Origin: Chryseobacterium sp. JJR-5R
Lineage (GTDB): Bacteria; Bacteroidota; Bacteroidia; Flavobacteriales; Weeksellaceae
Direction of reading: 5' to 3'
Length of the DNA: 64,000 bases
NCBI RefSeq assembly: GCF_034047335.1
Contig: NZ_CP139137.1
Coordinates: 1,984,001-2,048,000, forward strand
In this document: positions 8,489 through 15,724 of the stretch, piece after piece
Layout of the letters: every line of letters begins with the position of its first letter
Position numbering within the stretch: the stretch's first letter is position 1
The notes under the pieces: generated by a model
Database searches by the model: none
Seen by the model: the letters and a program-made list of their open reading frames with translations, nothing else
What the model was told of the DNA's origin: nothing
Program-made: the position numbers and the translations under genes

Positions 8489-8941
8489 ATGAAAGTGAAA
8501 ATATTTAAAATCAGATTACCGGAAGAATTCCTTCACAAGGACCAGAAAGCCCTGGATGCTTTTCTGATAGCCAAAGAAATCATAAAAGTAGAAACTGCTT
8601 TTGTGAACGATGAAAATTACTGGTCTGTTGTATTGTATTTTGAAGAGCTGAAAGCTACGCAGGATGTGGTAAAAGATGCAAAAAGCGTCAAATATTCCGC
8701 AGACAGTGAGGAACTGAATGATGACGAAGAGAAAATTCTGGATGCCCTGAAGCTTTGGCGCTCCGAAAAGGCCAGGGAAAACAATCTCCCGACCTATTTC
8801 ATTGCTACGAATAAAGAACTGACTTCGGTTGCCAAATACAAACCGGCCAAGAAAGAGGAACTGCTTGAAATCAAAGGTTTCGGAAAACATAAAATAGAAA
8901 ATTACGGAGAAGAGATCCTGGAAATATTAGAAAGTACCTGA
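8489..8941 (+). CDS. HRDC domain protein
   Basis: A 150-residue protein with a C-terminal HRDC domain (about residues 85-150: LDALKLWRSEKARENNLPTYFIATNKELTSVAKYKPAKKEELLEIKGFGKHKIENYGEEILEIL), the helicase-and-RNaseD C-terminal nucleic-acid binding fold. The N-terminal 80 residues are not recognised. An in-frame ATG at 8444 lies inside ssb; the ATG at 8489 gives a compact spacing and a lysine-starting beta strand, so it was chosen. It has no helicase domain; an accessory role in DNA metabolism with the adjacent SSB is inferred. Confidence 0.85.
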   Translation: MKVKIFKIRLPEEFLHKDQKALDAFLIAKEIIKVETAFVNDENYWSVVLYFEELKATQDVVKDAKSVKYSADSEELNDDEEKILDALKLWRSEKARENNLPTYFIATNKELTSVAKYKPAKKEELLEIKGFGKHKIENYGEEILEILEST

Positions 8942-9050
8942 AGGTAGAAACACAAGTGATGCGAGATGATGGTGATGATGAGAGCTGGAAGATTAATTTC
9001 TTTCAGCTTTCTAATATCTTATATCTGTAGTAAAAGTCTTTTCAATTCCT

Positions 9051-9058
9051 TATTTTTG
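9051..9058 (+). promoter_or_regulatory. Bacteroidota -7 promoter box for hisS
   Basis: TATTTTTG matches TAnnTTTG exactly, 40 bases before the hisS start codon. No clear -33 TTTG is seen at the usual distance. Confidence 0.55.
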
Positions 9059-9098
9059 CAATCTTTATACATATTAACTATCATTTATCAATTATATA

Positions 9099-10448
9099 AT
9101 GAAACCAGGTTTAGCAAAAGGCACAAGAGATTTCACCGCATTGGAAGTTTCAAGAAGAAGGTTTATCATCAATACATTACAGAAAAATTTTGAACTTTTC
9201 GGGTTTCAGCCTCTGGAAACGCCAAGCTTTGAAAATCTTTCTACCTTAACCGGAAAATATGGCGAAGAAGGGGACCGTCTGATTTTCAAGATTTTAAATT
9301 CAGGAGATTATACAGCAAAAACAAATCAGGAAGACTGGGAAAATAAAAGCCATCAGAAGCTCACTTCACAGATTTCAGATAAGGCCCTCCGTTATGATCT
9401 TACCGTACCTTTTGCAAGATTCGTGGCCATGAACTACAACCAGCTTACGTTTCCTTTCAAGCGTTACCAGATCCAGCCGGTTTGGAGGGCCGACCGTCCG
9501 CAAAAGGGAAGGTTCAGAGAGTTCTATCAGTGTGATGCAGACGTTGTGGGAAGCGAAAGCCTTTTACAGGAAATAGACCTTGTTCAGCTGTATTTAAAAT
9601 CATTTTCAGATTTAAAAGTACCGGTTACCATCCATATTAACAACCGTAAAATTCTTTCCGGACTGGCAGAATATGCGGGAATTACTGATAAATTAATCGA
9701 CTTTACTGTTGCTCTTGATAAACTTGATAAAATCGGGAGAGACGGGGTAGTAAAAGAATTACTGGAAAGGGAAATCAGTCAGGAATCAATCGATAAGCTT
9801 GATTTCCTGTTTACGCAGTCTGACAATGCACTGGAAAACCTTCAGCTGCTGAAAGAAAAATTTACCGGAAATGAAACTGGCTCAAAAGGTGTTGAGGAAT
9901 TGGAAACGGTCATTACACAATCTTTACAGCTTGGTGTGGATATTCAGCAGTTGGTTTTTGATATTACACTGGCGAGAGGACTGGACTATTATACCGGAGC
10001 TATTTTTGAAGTCAAAGCCAATAATGTACAGATGGGATCCATCGGCGGTGGCGGAAGATACGATAACCTGACGGAAGTTTTCGGTGTAAAAAATATTCCC
10101 GGAATCGGTATTTCTTTCGGACTGGACAGGATTTACCTGGTGATGGAAGAGCTGGGGCTTTTCCCTGAAGAAGCGGCTTCTAACATTGAATACCTTTTCG
10201 CAAATTTCGGAGGTGATGAATCCCTGGAAGCCTTAAAGTTAATCAGGCAGCTGAGAGAAAAAGGAATTTCTGCAGAGTTGTATCCCGAGAATGCAAAAAT
10301 TGGAAAGCAATTTACGTATGCAGAAAAGAAAGGCATTAAAAACCTGGTATTTTTAGGTGAGGAAGAAATTAAAAACGGAAACGTAACTTATAAGAATCTT
10401 GAAGCCGGGGAACAGAAAACCGTTTCTCTGGAAGAGTTCTTATTCTAA
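9099..10448 (+). CDS. hisS: Histidyl-tRNA synthetase
   Basis: The 449-residue class II aminoacyl-tRNA synthetase charges tRNA-His with histidine. Motif 1 and 2 regions are clear (KGTRDF at the start, [33 protein letters not shown]), as are the histidine-binding loops [12 protein letters not shown] and GGGGRYDNL and a C-terminal anticodon-binding domain. Length is normal for Bacteroidota. It is a single-gene unit: a -7 box precedes it and a hairpin terminator follows it. Confidence 0.97.
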   Translation: MKPGLAKGTRDFTALEVSRRRFIINTLQKNFELFGFQPLETPSFENLSTLTGKYGEEGDRLIFKILNSGDYTAKTNQEDWENKSHQKLTSQISDKALRYDLTVPFARFVAMNYNQLTFPFKRYQIQPVWRADRPQKGRFREFYQCDADVVGSESLLQEIDLVQLYLKSFSDLKVPVTIHINNRKILSGLAEYAGITDKLIDFTVALDKLDKIGRDGVVKELLEREISQESIDKLDFLFTQSDNALENLQLLKEKFTGNETGSKGVEELETVITQSLQLGVDIQQLVFDITLARGLDYYTGAIFEVKANNVQMGSIGGGGRYDNLTEVFGVKNIPGIGISFGLDRIYLVMEELGLFPEEAASNIEYLFANFGGDESLEALKLIRQLREKGISAELYPENAKIGKQFTYAEKKGIKNLVFLGEEEIKNGNVTYKNLEAGEQKTVSLEEFLF

Positions 10449-10458
10449 GTTAAAAAAA

Positions 10459-10490
10459 ATCAAAGCATTATTAATTGACAATGCTTTGAT
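10459..10490. terminator. Bidirectional terminator after hisS
   Basis: A perfect 10-base stem (ATCAAAGCAT and complement) with a 12-base loop has an A run before it and a T run after it, between hisS and the convergent small gene. Confidence 0.8.
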
Positions 10491-10494
10491 TTTT

Positions 10495-10785
10495 TTAATA
10501 CTTACTATTATTCCAATGGTCATTAATCCAGTTTCTGATATTCAATTGACTATGAATATTGCCTGGAACTTCATATCTGATCATTTTTTCAAGTTTTGTT
10601 GCAGACGGCTTTGTACTTAAATTCCATAAATCACAAAGTTTATTTATGAAATAAAGAATTTCATAACCTTCTTTTCTATTTAATAGCGTACTGTCCGGTT
10701 CACCGGTAGCTTTTGGATTGTCAGGACTTATTGCAGTCCATGAATAATCTGTAAAATAAAGATCGCTTTTTGTAATTAATGCCAT
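10495..10785 (-). CDS. Small protein of unknown function
   Basis: A 96-residue ORF with good codon use on the minus strand, beginning MALITKSDLYFTDYSWT and containing a PDSTLLNRKEGYEILYFINKLC helix and a conserved-looking KLEKMIRYEVPG segment near the end. No signal peptide or membrane helix is seen, and I do not recognise the family. It is the only plausible gene between the hisS terminator and the zinc-ribbon gene; the 197 bases upstream of it hold only the promoter of the next gene. Phage- or toxin-neighbour origin is possible but unsupported. Confidence 0.6.
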   Translation of the reverse strand: MALITKSDLYFTDYSWTAISPDNPKATGEPDSTLLNRKEGYEILYFINKLCDLWNLSTKPSATKLEKMIRYEVPGNIHSQLNIRNWINDHWNNSKY

Positions 10786-10944
10786 AGTAAAATTTTATTT
10801 AAATGTAAACTCATATAAGTCGGCTTTCTTATGGATTACCGTATTTTAGAAAGATTTATATTTCAGATCTTTGAAGTTTGGTTTGAGCATACCAATGAAA
10901 TAACTTAAAGATATTTCATTCATTTTTGACCCATTAATCAGATA

Positions 10945-10952
10945 TAATTTTG
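10945..10952 (+). promoter_or_regulatory. Bacteroidota -7 promoter box for the zinc-ribbon/SHOCT pair
   Basis: TAATTTTG matches TAnnTTTG exactly; a TTTG sits 16 bases upstream (10925-10928) as a possible -33 element. The start codon is 30 bases downstream. Confidence 0.6.
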
Positions 10953-10982
10953 TATTTTGGAATATTATAAAACTAAAACCGG

Positions 10983-11933
10983 ATGAACAATATTTGCGGA
11001 TTGTGCGGAACACCTTTAACCTCTATGGATACGCTTTTGGGTGAAAATAAACTGGCAGACGGACATATTTTATGTAACAAATGCCTGAATCAGGCTACTG
11101 AAATCAATAAAGATGTTGCCGGTAATCTTAAACAGCTTTTTCTTCCTGAGATCCGGGGAATTATTCTTCAGGGTAAAATAGGGGGATTTGAAAAGCCGGA
11201 CGCTTCACACGTTGCTGATTTTAAGAATAACGCCGATGCCACCCCGAATTTCGGATTCGGAGAGGCAACAACCAGGCTGGACAGCATTCAGGACCAGATT
11301 GTAGCACTTAATGCAAGACTCAGTATTTTTGCCAATGCAGAAGTAAAGGAACTGGTAAATGTCCTCGACGGAGATGAGAAATTAACGGCAATTGCCGAAG
11401 GGCTGACGATCCCTGACAAAGTGGAAGGGCTTATTTTCTCTACCCAGAAAAGGGTTGTCTTCATCGATAAGAAATTCTTCGGCAATGTACAGAAGGATGA
11501 ATATCTCTATCAGCATATTTCCTCTGTGGATCACCTGGAAAGCCTTCTTTATTCAACGCTCAAAATATTAACCAAAGGCGGGTCTGCTGCAGAATTTAAG
11601 CTTCATAATAAAAATGATGCAAGAAATTTCTGTAATGCCGTACATGCCTATATCAACGGGCCATCAGGGAAACAGCCTGTCCAACAACAACAACAACAAC
11701 AACAACAACAAATCCGGGCTTCATCTTTCGATATCTATAACCTGTCCGCTTCAGAATCCGTATTCCCGCAGAACACTCCGAAACCTGTTCAGCAAAGTTC
11801 ATCAGACGTAAAAAAAGAATCAGCTGAAGTTATTTTTGAGCAGCTGGAAAAGCTTGGAAAATTACGTGAAATCGGAGTTTTGACGGAAGACGAATTTGCA
11901 GAACAGAAAAAGAAATTACTGGAAAGGCTTTAA
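10983..11933 (+). CDS. DUF4428-like zinc ribbon, bacterial PH and SHOCT domain protein
   Basis: The 316-residue protein has three parts. Residues 1-37 hold a CGLCG...CNKC zinc ribbon like DUF4428. Residues of about 115-225 look like a bacterial PH domain (ILVTPKR-type strand here EGLIFSTQKRVVFIDKKFFG). Residues about 282-316 form a SHOCT helix pair (IFEQLEKLGKLREIGVLTEDEFAEQKKKLLERL). Between PH and SHOCT lies a ten-glutamine run. SHOCT domains mediate oligomerisation or short helical contacts; the molecular role is unknown. It is directly followed by a paralogue, so the pair arose by duplication and may form hetero-oligomers. Confidence 0.8.
   Translation: MNNICGLCGTPLTSMDTLLGENKLADGHILCNKCLNQATEINKDVAGNLKQLFLPEIRGIILQGKIGGFEKPDASHVADFKNNADATPNFGFGEATTRLDSIQDQIVALNARLSIFANAEVKELVNVLDGDEKLTAIAEGLTIPDKVEGLIFSTQKRVVFIDKKFFGNVQKDEYLYQHISSVDHLESLLYSTLKILTKGGSAAEFKLHNKNDARNFCNAVHAYINGPSGKQPVQQQQQQQQQQIRASSFDIYNLSASESVFPQNTPKPVQQSSSDVKKESAEVIFEQLEKLGKLREIGVLTEDEFAEQKKKLLERL
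11682..11711 (+). repeat. CAA trinucleotide repeat (10 copies) coding polyglutamine
   Basis: Ten perfect CAA codons in frame encode a glutamine run between the PH-like and SHOCT domains. Pure codon use, with no CAG, suggests recent slippage expansion. The paralogue 3' of it lacks the tract. Change in copy number would keep the frame and alter only linker length. Confidence 0.95.
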
Positions 11934-11975
11934 AATAGAATTTCAAAATCGTATTTTACATTAAATATCAAAATT

Positions 11976-12836
11976 ATGAATGATCATTGCGGATTGTGCG
12001 GAAATATACTGACATCGATAGATCGCATGCTGGGTGAAAATAAGCTTTCAGACGGCAATGTCCTCTGCAACACCTGTCTGGAGAAAGCCAGTACATTAAA
12101 TCAGAAATTGCTGTACGACCTTCACCGTTTCAGTATTGATGATGTTAAAAAACTGATGCAAAACGGGACCGTAATAACAGATGCAGATCAGGTTAGCCAA
12201 TCCCAGTCACATGAAATCATTCATGCTGAAAACCCGTCTGCAGCTTCCTCTGATCAGACAGATCTGATGCCTGATGACAGGGGTTTTTATAAAAGGAGAT
12301 TGACAGAAATAAGGCACCAGCTGAAACAGGTTAATGCCAACCTTTCTATGTTTACCCGCGGGGAAATCAAAGAGCTGCCGAATATTCTTGCCGCCGACGA
12401 ACCTGTTTTAGCCATTACAGATGCCCAGTTTTTGAATACGGTAGATGCAGGGATTCTGCTGGTAACTCCTAAAAGAATTGTTTCTGTTTCCAAAGCCATG
12501 TTTAAACCGGTAAAAGTTAGTGAGTTTAACAATGAAACCATCAATGAAGTAAGCTTTGTAAAGAATTTTATATCTCCTGTTATTAAAATACACACCAATG
12601 AAAAAATTGTCGAATTTGAATGTTTTTATGATAAACAGGACGCAGAAATTTTCTATGGCTTCATTGAGAAAATCTACAATCAAAAAAAGTTTCAGAAACA
12701 GCAGGATTCCATAAAAGCCGTTTCTACCGATATTGTTCTTGAACAGCTTGAAAAACTAGCCCGATTAAGAGAAAACGGAATTTTAACGGATGAAGAATTT
12801 GCAAAACAGAAGCAGAAACTTTTAGAAAAATTATAG
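11976..12836 (+). CDS. DUF4428-like zinc ribbon, PH and SHOCT domain protein, paralogue
   Basis: The 286-residue protein repeats the architecture of the gene before it: CGLCG...CNTC zinc ribbon at the N-terminus with the same SxDxxLGENKLxDGxxLCNxCL pattern, a PH-like middle (AGILLVTPKRIVSVSKAMF) and a SHOCT tail (VLEQLEKLARLRENGILTDEEFAKQKQKLLEKL). There is no glutamine tract. It starts 42 bases after the first copy and is likely in the same transcript. Sequence between the shared ends has diverged a lot, so the duplication is old. Confidence 0.8.
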   Translation: MNDHCGLCGNILTSIDRMLGENKLSDGNVLCNTCLEKASTLNQKLLYDLHRFSIDDVKKLMQNGTVITDADQVSQSQSHEIIHAENPSAASSDQTDLMPDDRGFYKRRLTEIRHQLKQVNANLSMFTRGEIKELPNILAADEPVLAITDAQFLNTVDAGILLVTPKRIVSVSKAMFKPVKVSEFNNETINEVSFVKNFISPVIKIHTNEKIVEFECFYDKQDAEIFYGFIEKIYNQKKFQKQQDSIKAVSTDIVLEQLEKLARLRENGILTDEEFAKQKQKLLEKL

Positions 12837-12906
12837 TGTAAAAGATAATATTGCTTATCCTATTGTTCTTTTTGAAATATAAGTCCTGAAAAAATTACTA
12901 ATTTAA

Positions 12907-13246
12907 CGGTTAGTATGTAAATGGATTGCCTGGCCTGAATATAATCATGACCATTTCAATAAAAAGCCTGTTATAGGAATGTATGAAGGCACCCACGAAG
13001 ATCAGTCTGCAGATATCCTTCAGGAGTTGCGTGACGCGGAACCATCCTTTGATGTATTGCAACGCCTGATCAATAACGGAAGGGCAATAAATCATAAAGC
13101 ACTTTAAAGAATTCAACCGGTTCCCCTGGCCGTATTTCCTGCATGCAAAAGAGTTTAAGGAGAAGGGGAAGTGGAGAATTATGAAATTCAAAAACAGCAT
13201 ATCCTTAGTCTATACCATCGGCGCAGAAAAAAAGCCATCACAATAA
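12907..13246 (+). pseudogene. Decayed gene remnant with frameshift, unknown family
   Basis: No intact gene lies here, but two plus-strand frames read as protein. The first (from 12907, no start codon) gives KWIAWPEYNHDHFNKKP and runs on to ...NNGRAINHKAL before a stop at 13105. The second, shifted by one base, continues at 13100 with HFKEFNRFPWPYFLHAKEF and ends at 13246 inside the hairpin that follows. The overlap of HKAL and HFKEF at one point is what a one-base frameshift would leave. I recognise no family. A minus-strand ORF over the same bases has poorer composition and is judged a shadow. Confidence 0.4.
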
Positions 13247-13263
13247 AATATTGCGATGGCTTT
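13231..13263. terminator. Terminator hairpin downstream of the decayed gene
   Basis: AAAGCCATCACAAT and a near-perfect complement (one mismatch in 14) with a five-base loop, flanked by A and T runs, sits between the remnant and the convergent LEA-like gene. Confidence 0.7.
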
Positions 13264-13303
13264 CCTTATATATGAATGTTAAAATAAACTAGTATTTATT
13301 TAC

Positions 13304-13606
13304 TTAACTAACAGCTCCCTGTGCTTTATTTACAACATCATCAGCTTTATCCTGAGCCTGTGAAGCTACATCATTCGCTTTGTCCTGAACCTGAGAAGCC
13401 ACACTATTGGCTTTATCCTGAACTTGAGAAGCTACATTGTTAGCTTTGTCTTTTAAATCACTGCTCCATTTGTTAAGATTATCTTTAGCAGTATTGATTT
13501 TATCTTTTACCATTTGCTTATCTTCATCAGAAGAGTTTTTGTATTTCCAGTATGCTAATGCACCAATACCCACTAATGCTAATAAACCTTTTGTTTTATT
13601 TCCCAT
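13304..13606 (-). CDS. YtxH/LEA-like repeat protein with N-terminal membrane segment
   Basis: The 100-residue protein starts with a short hydrophobic stretch (GLLALVGIGALAYW) followed by a charged amphipathic helix. From about residue 55 it is built from 11-residue repeats of the type VQDKANxVASQ, like late-embryogenesis-abundant or apolipoprotein-like helices. Such proteins are small stress or envelope proteins; a role in desiccation or general stress is only a guess. Its coding DNA holds three 33-base direct repeats. It is a single gene; the 97 bases before the isoaspartyl peptidase gene end hold nothing else clear. Confidence 0.75.
   Translation of the reverse strand: MGNKTKGLLALVGIGALAYWKYKNSSDEDKQMVKDKINTAKDNLNKWSSDLKDKANNVASQVQDKANSVASQVQDKANDVASQAQDKADDVVNKAQGAVS
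13344..13442 (-). repeat. Three 33-base direct repeats within the LEA-like gene
   Basis: Units at 13344-13376, 13377-13409 and 13410-13442 each begin GCTTT(A/G)TCCTGA on the plus strand and differ at several bases. Each unit codes 11 residues, so unit gain or loss would preserve the frame. Confidence 0.85.
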
Positions 13607-13703
13607 GATTTCTATCTTTTAAATGTTAATATTAAATTTGTTATGGTCAATCATGTAAAATGTGTGCCAAAAAAAACAAACGACTTATAAAATAATGTTA
13701 AAG

Positions 13704-14546
13704 TTAATTAAATACTTCGCAGTTCTCTCCGTCAAAACTTGCGAAAACCATGGTAGGATGGGAATCCTGATGGTAAATATTACCTTTGTTGTCAACGGCA
13801 ATTGCACCGGCAAAACCATCAATGGTTTTTAATTCATCAAAAGTTTTTATAAATGCATCTTCCAGGGACAGTCCGTCAGTTACCCGTGTTACAATTTTTG
13901 CAGCTGTTGCATTGCTTACGATATCTTCCCCGACTCCGGTACAGCTTACCGCACAGGATGAATTGGCATAGTTTCCGGCTACCGTAGCAGAATCTGAAAT
14001 TCTTCCCGGAAGCTCAAAGCCTTTTCCCCCGGTAGATGTAGCGGCAGCTAATTTTCCGTCTTTGTCAATGGCTACACAGCCTACAGTCCCTTTTCCTCCG
14101 TTTTTCAGTTTTTCTTCATATTCTTCCCGTCTTTTCGGGATTTCAGTGGAAAAATTTTCGAAGCCATGCTCGGAAGCATATTTTTTTGCTCCGCTGCCTC
14201 CCAGGATACGGTCATCTTCCTGCATCAGTTCCCGGGCGACAAAAACCGGGTTTTTTACATCCTGGATATTAATAACGCCGCTCATTTTCTGGGTCTCACC
14301 ATTCATTACCGCTGCACTCATCCGGATGATCCCATCGCCTTGGATCTGGGAACCTGTGCCGGCATTGTACAGTTCATTATTTTCCAGTAGTGAAACGGCA
14401 TAAGCAACCGTGTCCACTGCAGAATTGCTCTGCAGATATTCGAACGCATTCTGCACAATCTCTTTTAAAGAATTCTGTTTGGCAGTTTTCACTTCGTGGC
14501 TTTGGTCGCTTTCCGAGAAAAACCCGCCGTGGATGATTATTTTCAT
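13704..14546 (-). CDS. iaaA: Isoaspartyl peptidase/plant-type L-asparaginase (Ntn hydrolase)
   Basis: This 280-residue Ntn hydrolase precursor cleaves isoaspartyl dipeptides. The autocleavage site and nucleophile is Thr154 in GKGTVGCVAID; other family marks are IIHGG at the start, YNAGTGSQIQGDG, and ISDSATVAGNYAN after cleavage. The upstream frame opens 31 codons earlier, but those residues overlap the cyanophycinase end and lack family character, so ATG at 14546 is chosen. With cyanophycinase next door it should split beta-Asp-Arg dipeptides released from cyanophycin into aspartate and arginine. Confidence 0.92.
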   Translation of the reverse strand: MKIIIHGGFFSESDQSHEVKTAKQNSLKEIVQNAFEYLQSNSAVDTVAYAVSLLENNELYNAGTGSQIQGDGIIRMSAAVMNGETQKMSGVINIQDVKNPVFVARELMQEDDRILGGSGAKKYASEHGFENFSTEIPKRREEYEEKLKNGGKGTVGCVAIDKDGKLAAATSTGGKGFELPGRISDSATVAGNYANSSCAVSCTGVGEDIVSNATAAKIVTRVTDGLSLEDAFIKTFDELKTIDGFAGAIAVDNKGNIYHQDSHPTMVFASFDGENCEVFN

Positions 14547-14635
14547 AGGTATTAATGGATTGGTAATATTGATGTTAGTAAGAGAACAGATCATGATTCT
14601 TGAGATAATCTCTGATTTATTTTCAGGAATTAAAG

Positions 14636-15526
14636 TCAAAGATCCTGCGGAATCGGGTTATACTGGGAATTTTCAATGGTTAACGTTTTCGTGGTTAAGT
14701 CATAATGATCATTCATAGACATTACATGAACCGTTAAGTTATCAATGGAAATGGGTTCGCCCAGGTTGATGTTCGTAAGGTTGGTGTCTTTAATAAACCG
14801 CCCGTCCACAAGGATTACCAGTCCGGAACCAACCGCAGTCATCACATCGTTATGGATAAAAAGCCCTGTATCTTCTCCCAGACCGATGCCCAGCGTTCTC
14901 GGATTGTTTACAACTGCCTGAAAAAGCCTGCCGATTCTTCCCCGCTGCACAAAGTGGGTATCAATAATAACATTATCGATCAGTCCCAAACCCTGAGTGG
15001 TTTTGATTTCCCCTTTCAAAAGCGATTCTGAACTGCTTCCCTGATAAATCATATTTTCGGAAGCCGCCGCGGCACCGGCAGAAGTCCCGGAATAGATAAA
15101 ATCCTGTTCCTGGTATTTTAATAAGATCGTGTCGTGAAACCGGGTCCCGCCTAAAATAGACGTCAGCCTCAACTGGTCTCCTCCCGTAAACATCACAACA
15201 TCCGCAGCATTGGCCCGGGCCACAATAGCGTCAGAATTGGCTTCTTCACGGTTGTGGATATCCAGGACATTAACATTCTTGGCACCTAAAAACTCAAATG
15301 CCTTCTTATATTCCGAGCCTACAATCTGAGGGATCTGTGAGGCCGTTGTAATAACTTCAATAACAGAATTTTCCTTAAGCTTAGATTCATTAATGATTTT
15401 TCGGAGTATTCCCCTTTCAAAGAAATTCAGGTTTTTTTCTATATTCTGATCAAAATCGGTTTCAGCAAAACTGCCTTTGTTGACAGCGCCACCGATAACA
15501 ATTAATTTTCCAACAGGTTTCATCAT
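14636..15526 (-). CDS. cphB: Cyanophycinase
   Basis: The 296-residue S51-type peptidase hydrolyses cyanophycin to beta-Asp-Arg dipeptides. The serine nucleophile is Ser149 in YSGTSAGAAAASENM, with TGGDQLRL before it (about residue 115) and the DTHFVQRGRIGRL loop after it. The reading frame extends to a TTG at 15535, but that codon lies inside a -7 box; the paired ATG codons at 15526 and 15523 are the credible starts. Its stop lies 89 bases before the isoaspartyl peptidase start on the same strand and it faces cphA, so all three genes act on one polymer. Confidence 0.93.
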   Translation of the reverse strand: MMKPVGKLIVIGGAVNKGSFAETDFDQNIEKNLNFFERGILRKIINESKLKENSVIEVITTASQIPQIVGSEYKKAFEFLGAKNVNVLDIHNREEANSDAIVARANAADVVMFTGGDQLRLTSILGGTRFHDTILLKYQEQDFIYSGTSAGAAAASENMIYQGSSSESLLKGEIKTTQGLGLIDNVIIDTHFVQRGRIGRLFQAVVNNPRTLGIGLGEDTGLFIHNDVMTAVGSGLVILVDGRFIKDTNLTNINLGEPISIDNLTVHVMSMNDHYDLTTKTLTIENSQYNPIPQDL

Positions 15527-15532
15527 AGAGTG

Positions 15533-15540
15533 CAAAGTTA
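15533..15540 (-). promoter_or_regulatory. -7 promoter box abutting the cphB start codon
   Basis: On the minus strand TAACTTTG matches TAnnTTTG and ends seven bases before the ATG at 15526. Transcription would start at or next to the start codon, suggesting a leaderless or nearly leaderless mRNA. Confidence 0.55.
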
Positions 15541-15671
15541 GAAAATAATTAAGAGGTGAAAAAATCCACAGCAGGTTTAATTCGGTTTTGAGGATTTTAG
15601 AATTACTTTAATTTTTAATTTATTTTTTATAAATGTTTAATCATGGTATGGTTTCATTTAGGGTTTTGCAT

Positions 15672-15679
15672 TATCTTTG
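15672..15679 (+). promoter_or_regulatory. -7 promoter box for cphA
   Basis: TATCTTTG matches TAnnTTTG exactly and lies 46 bases before the cphA start codon, giving a leader of about 40 bases. Confidence 0.6.
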
Positions 15680-15724
15680 ATTTCTGATGGACTTATCGTT
15701 AACTATTAAAAATGCAAATAGACT

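Noticed and set aside
8966..9193. Plus-strand ORF overlapping the hisS start
   Set aside because: It runs out of frame through the hisS promoter and start and has no family character.
11682..11711. CAA repeat as a CRISPR or mobile-element signal
   Set aside because: It is an in-frame trinucleotide run without spacers and is explained by polyglutamine coding.
12910..13200. Minus-strand ORF of 96 codons over the decayed gene
   Set aside because: Composition is poor and it lacks any motif; the plus-strand fragments look more like protein.
13344..13442. 33-base repeats as a short CRISPR array
   Set aside because: Units are contiguous with no spacers and encode protein repeats.
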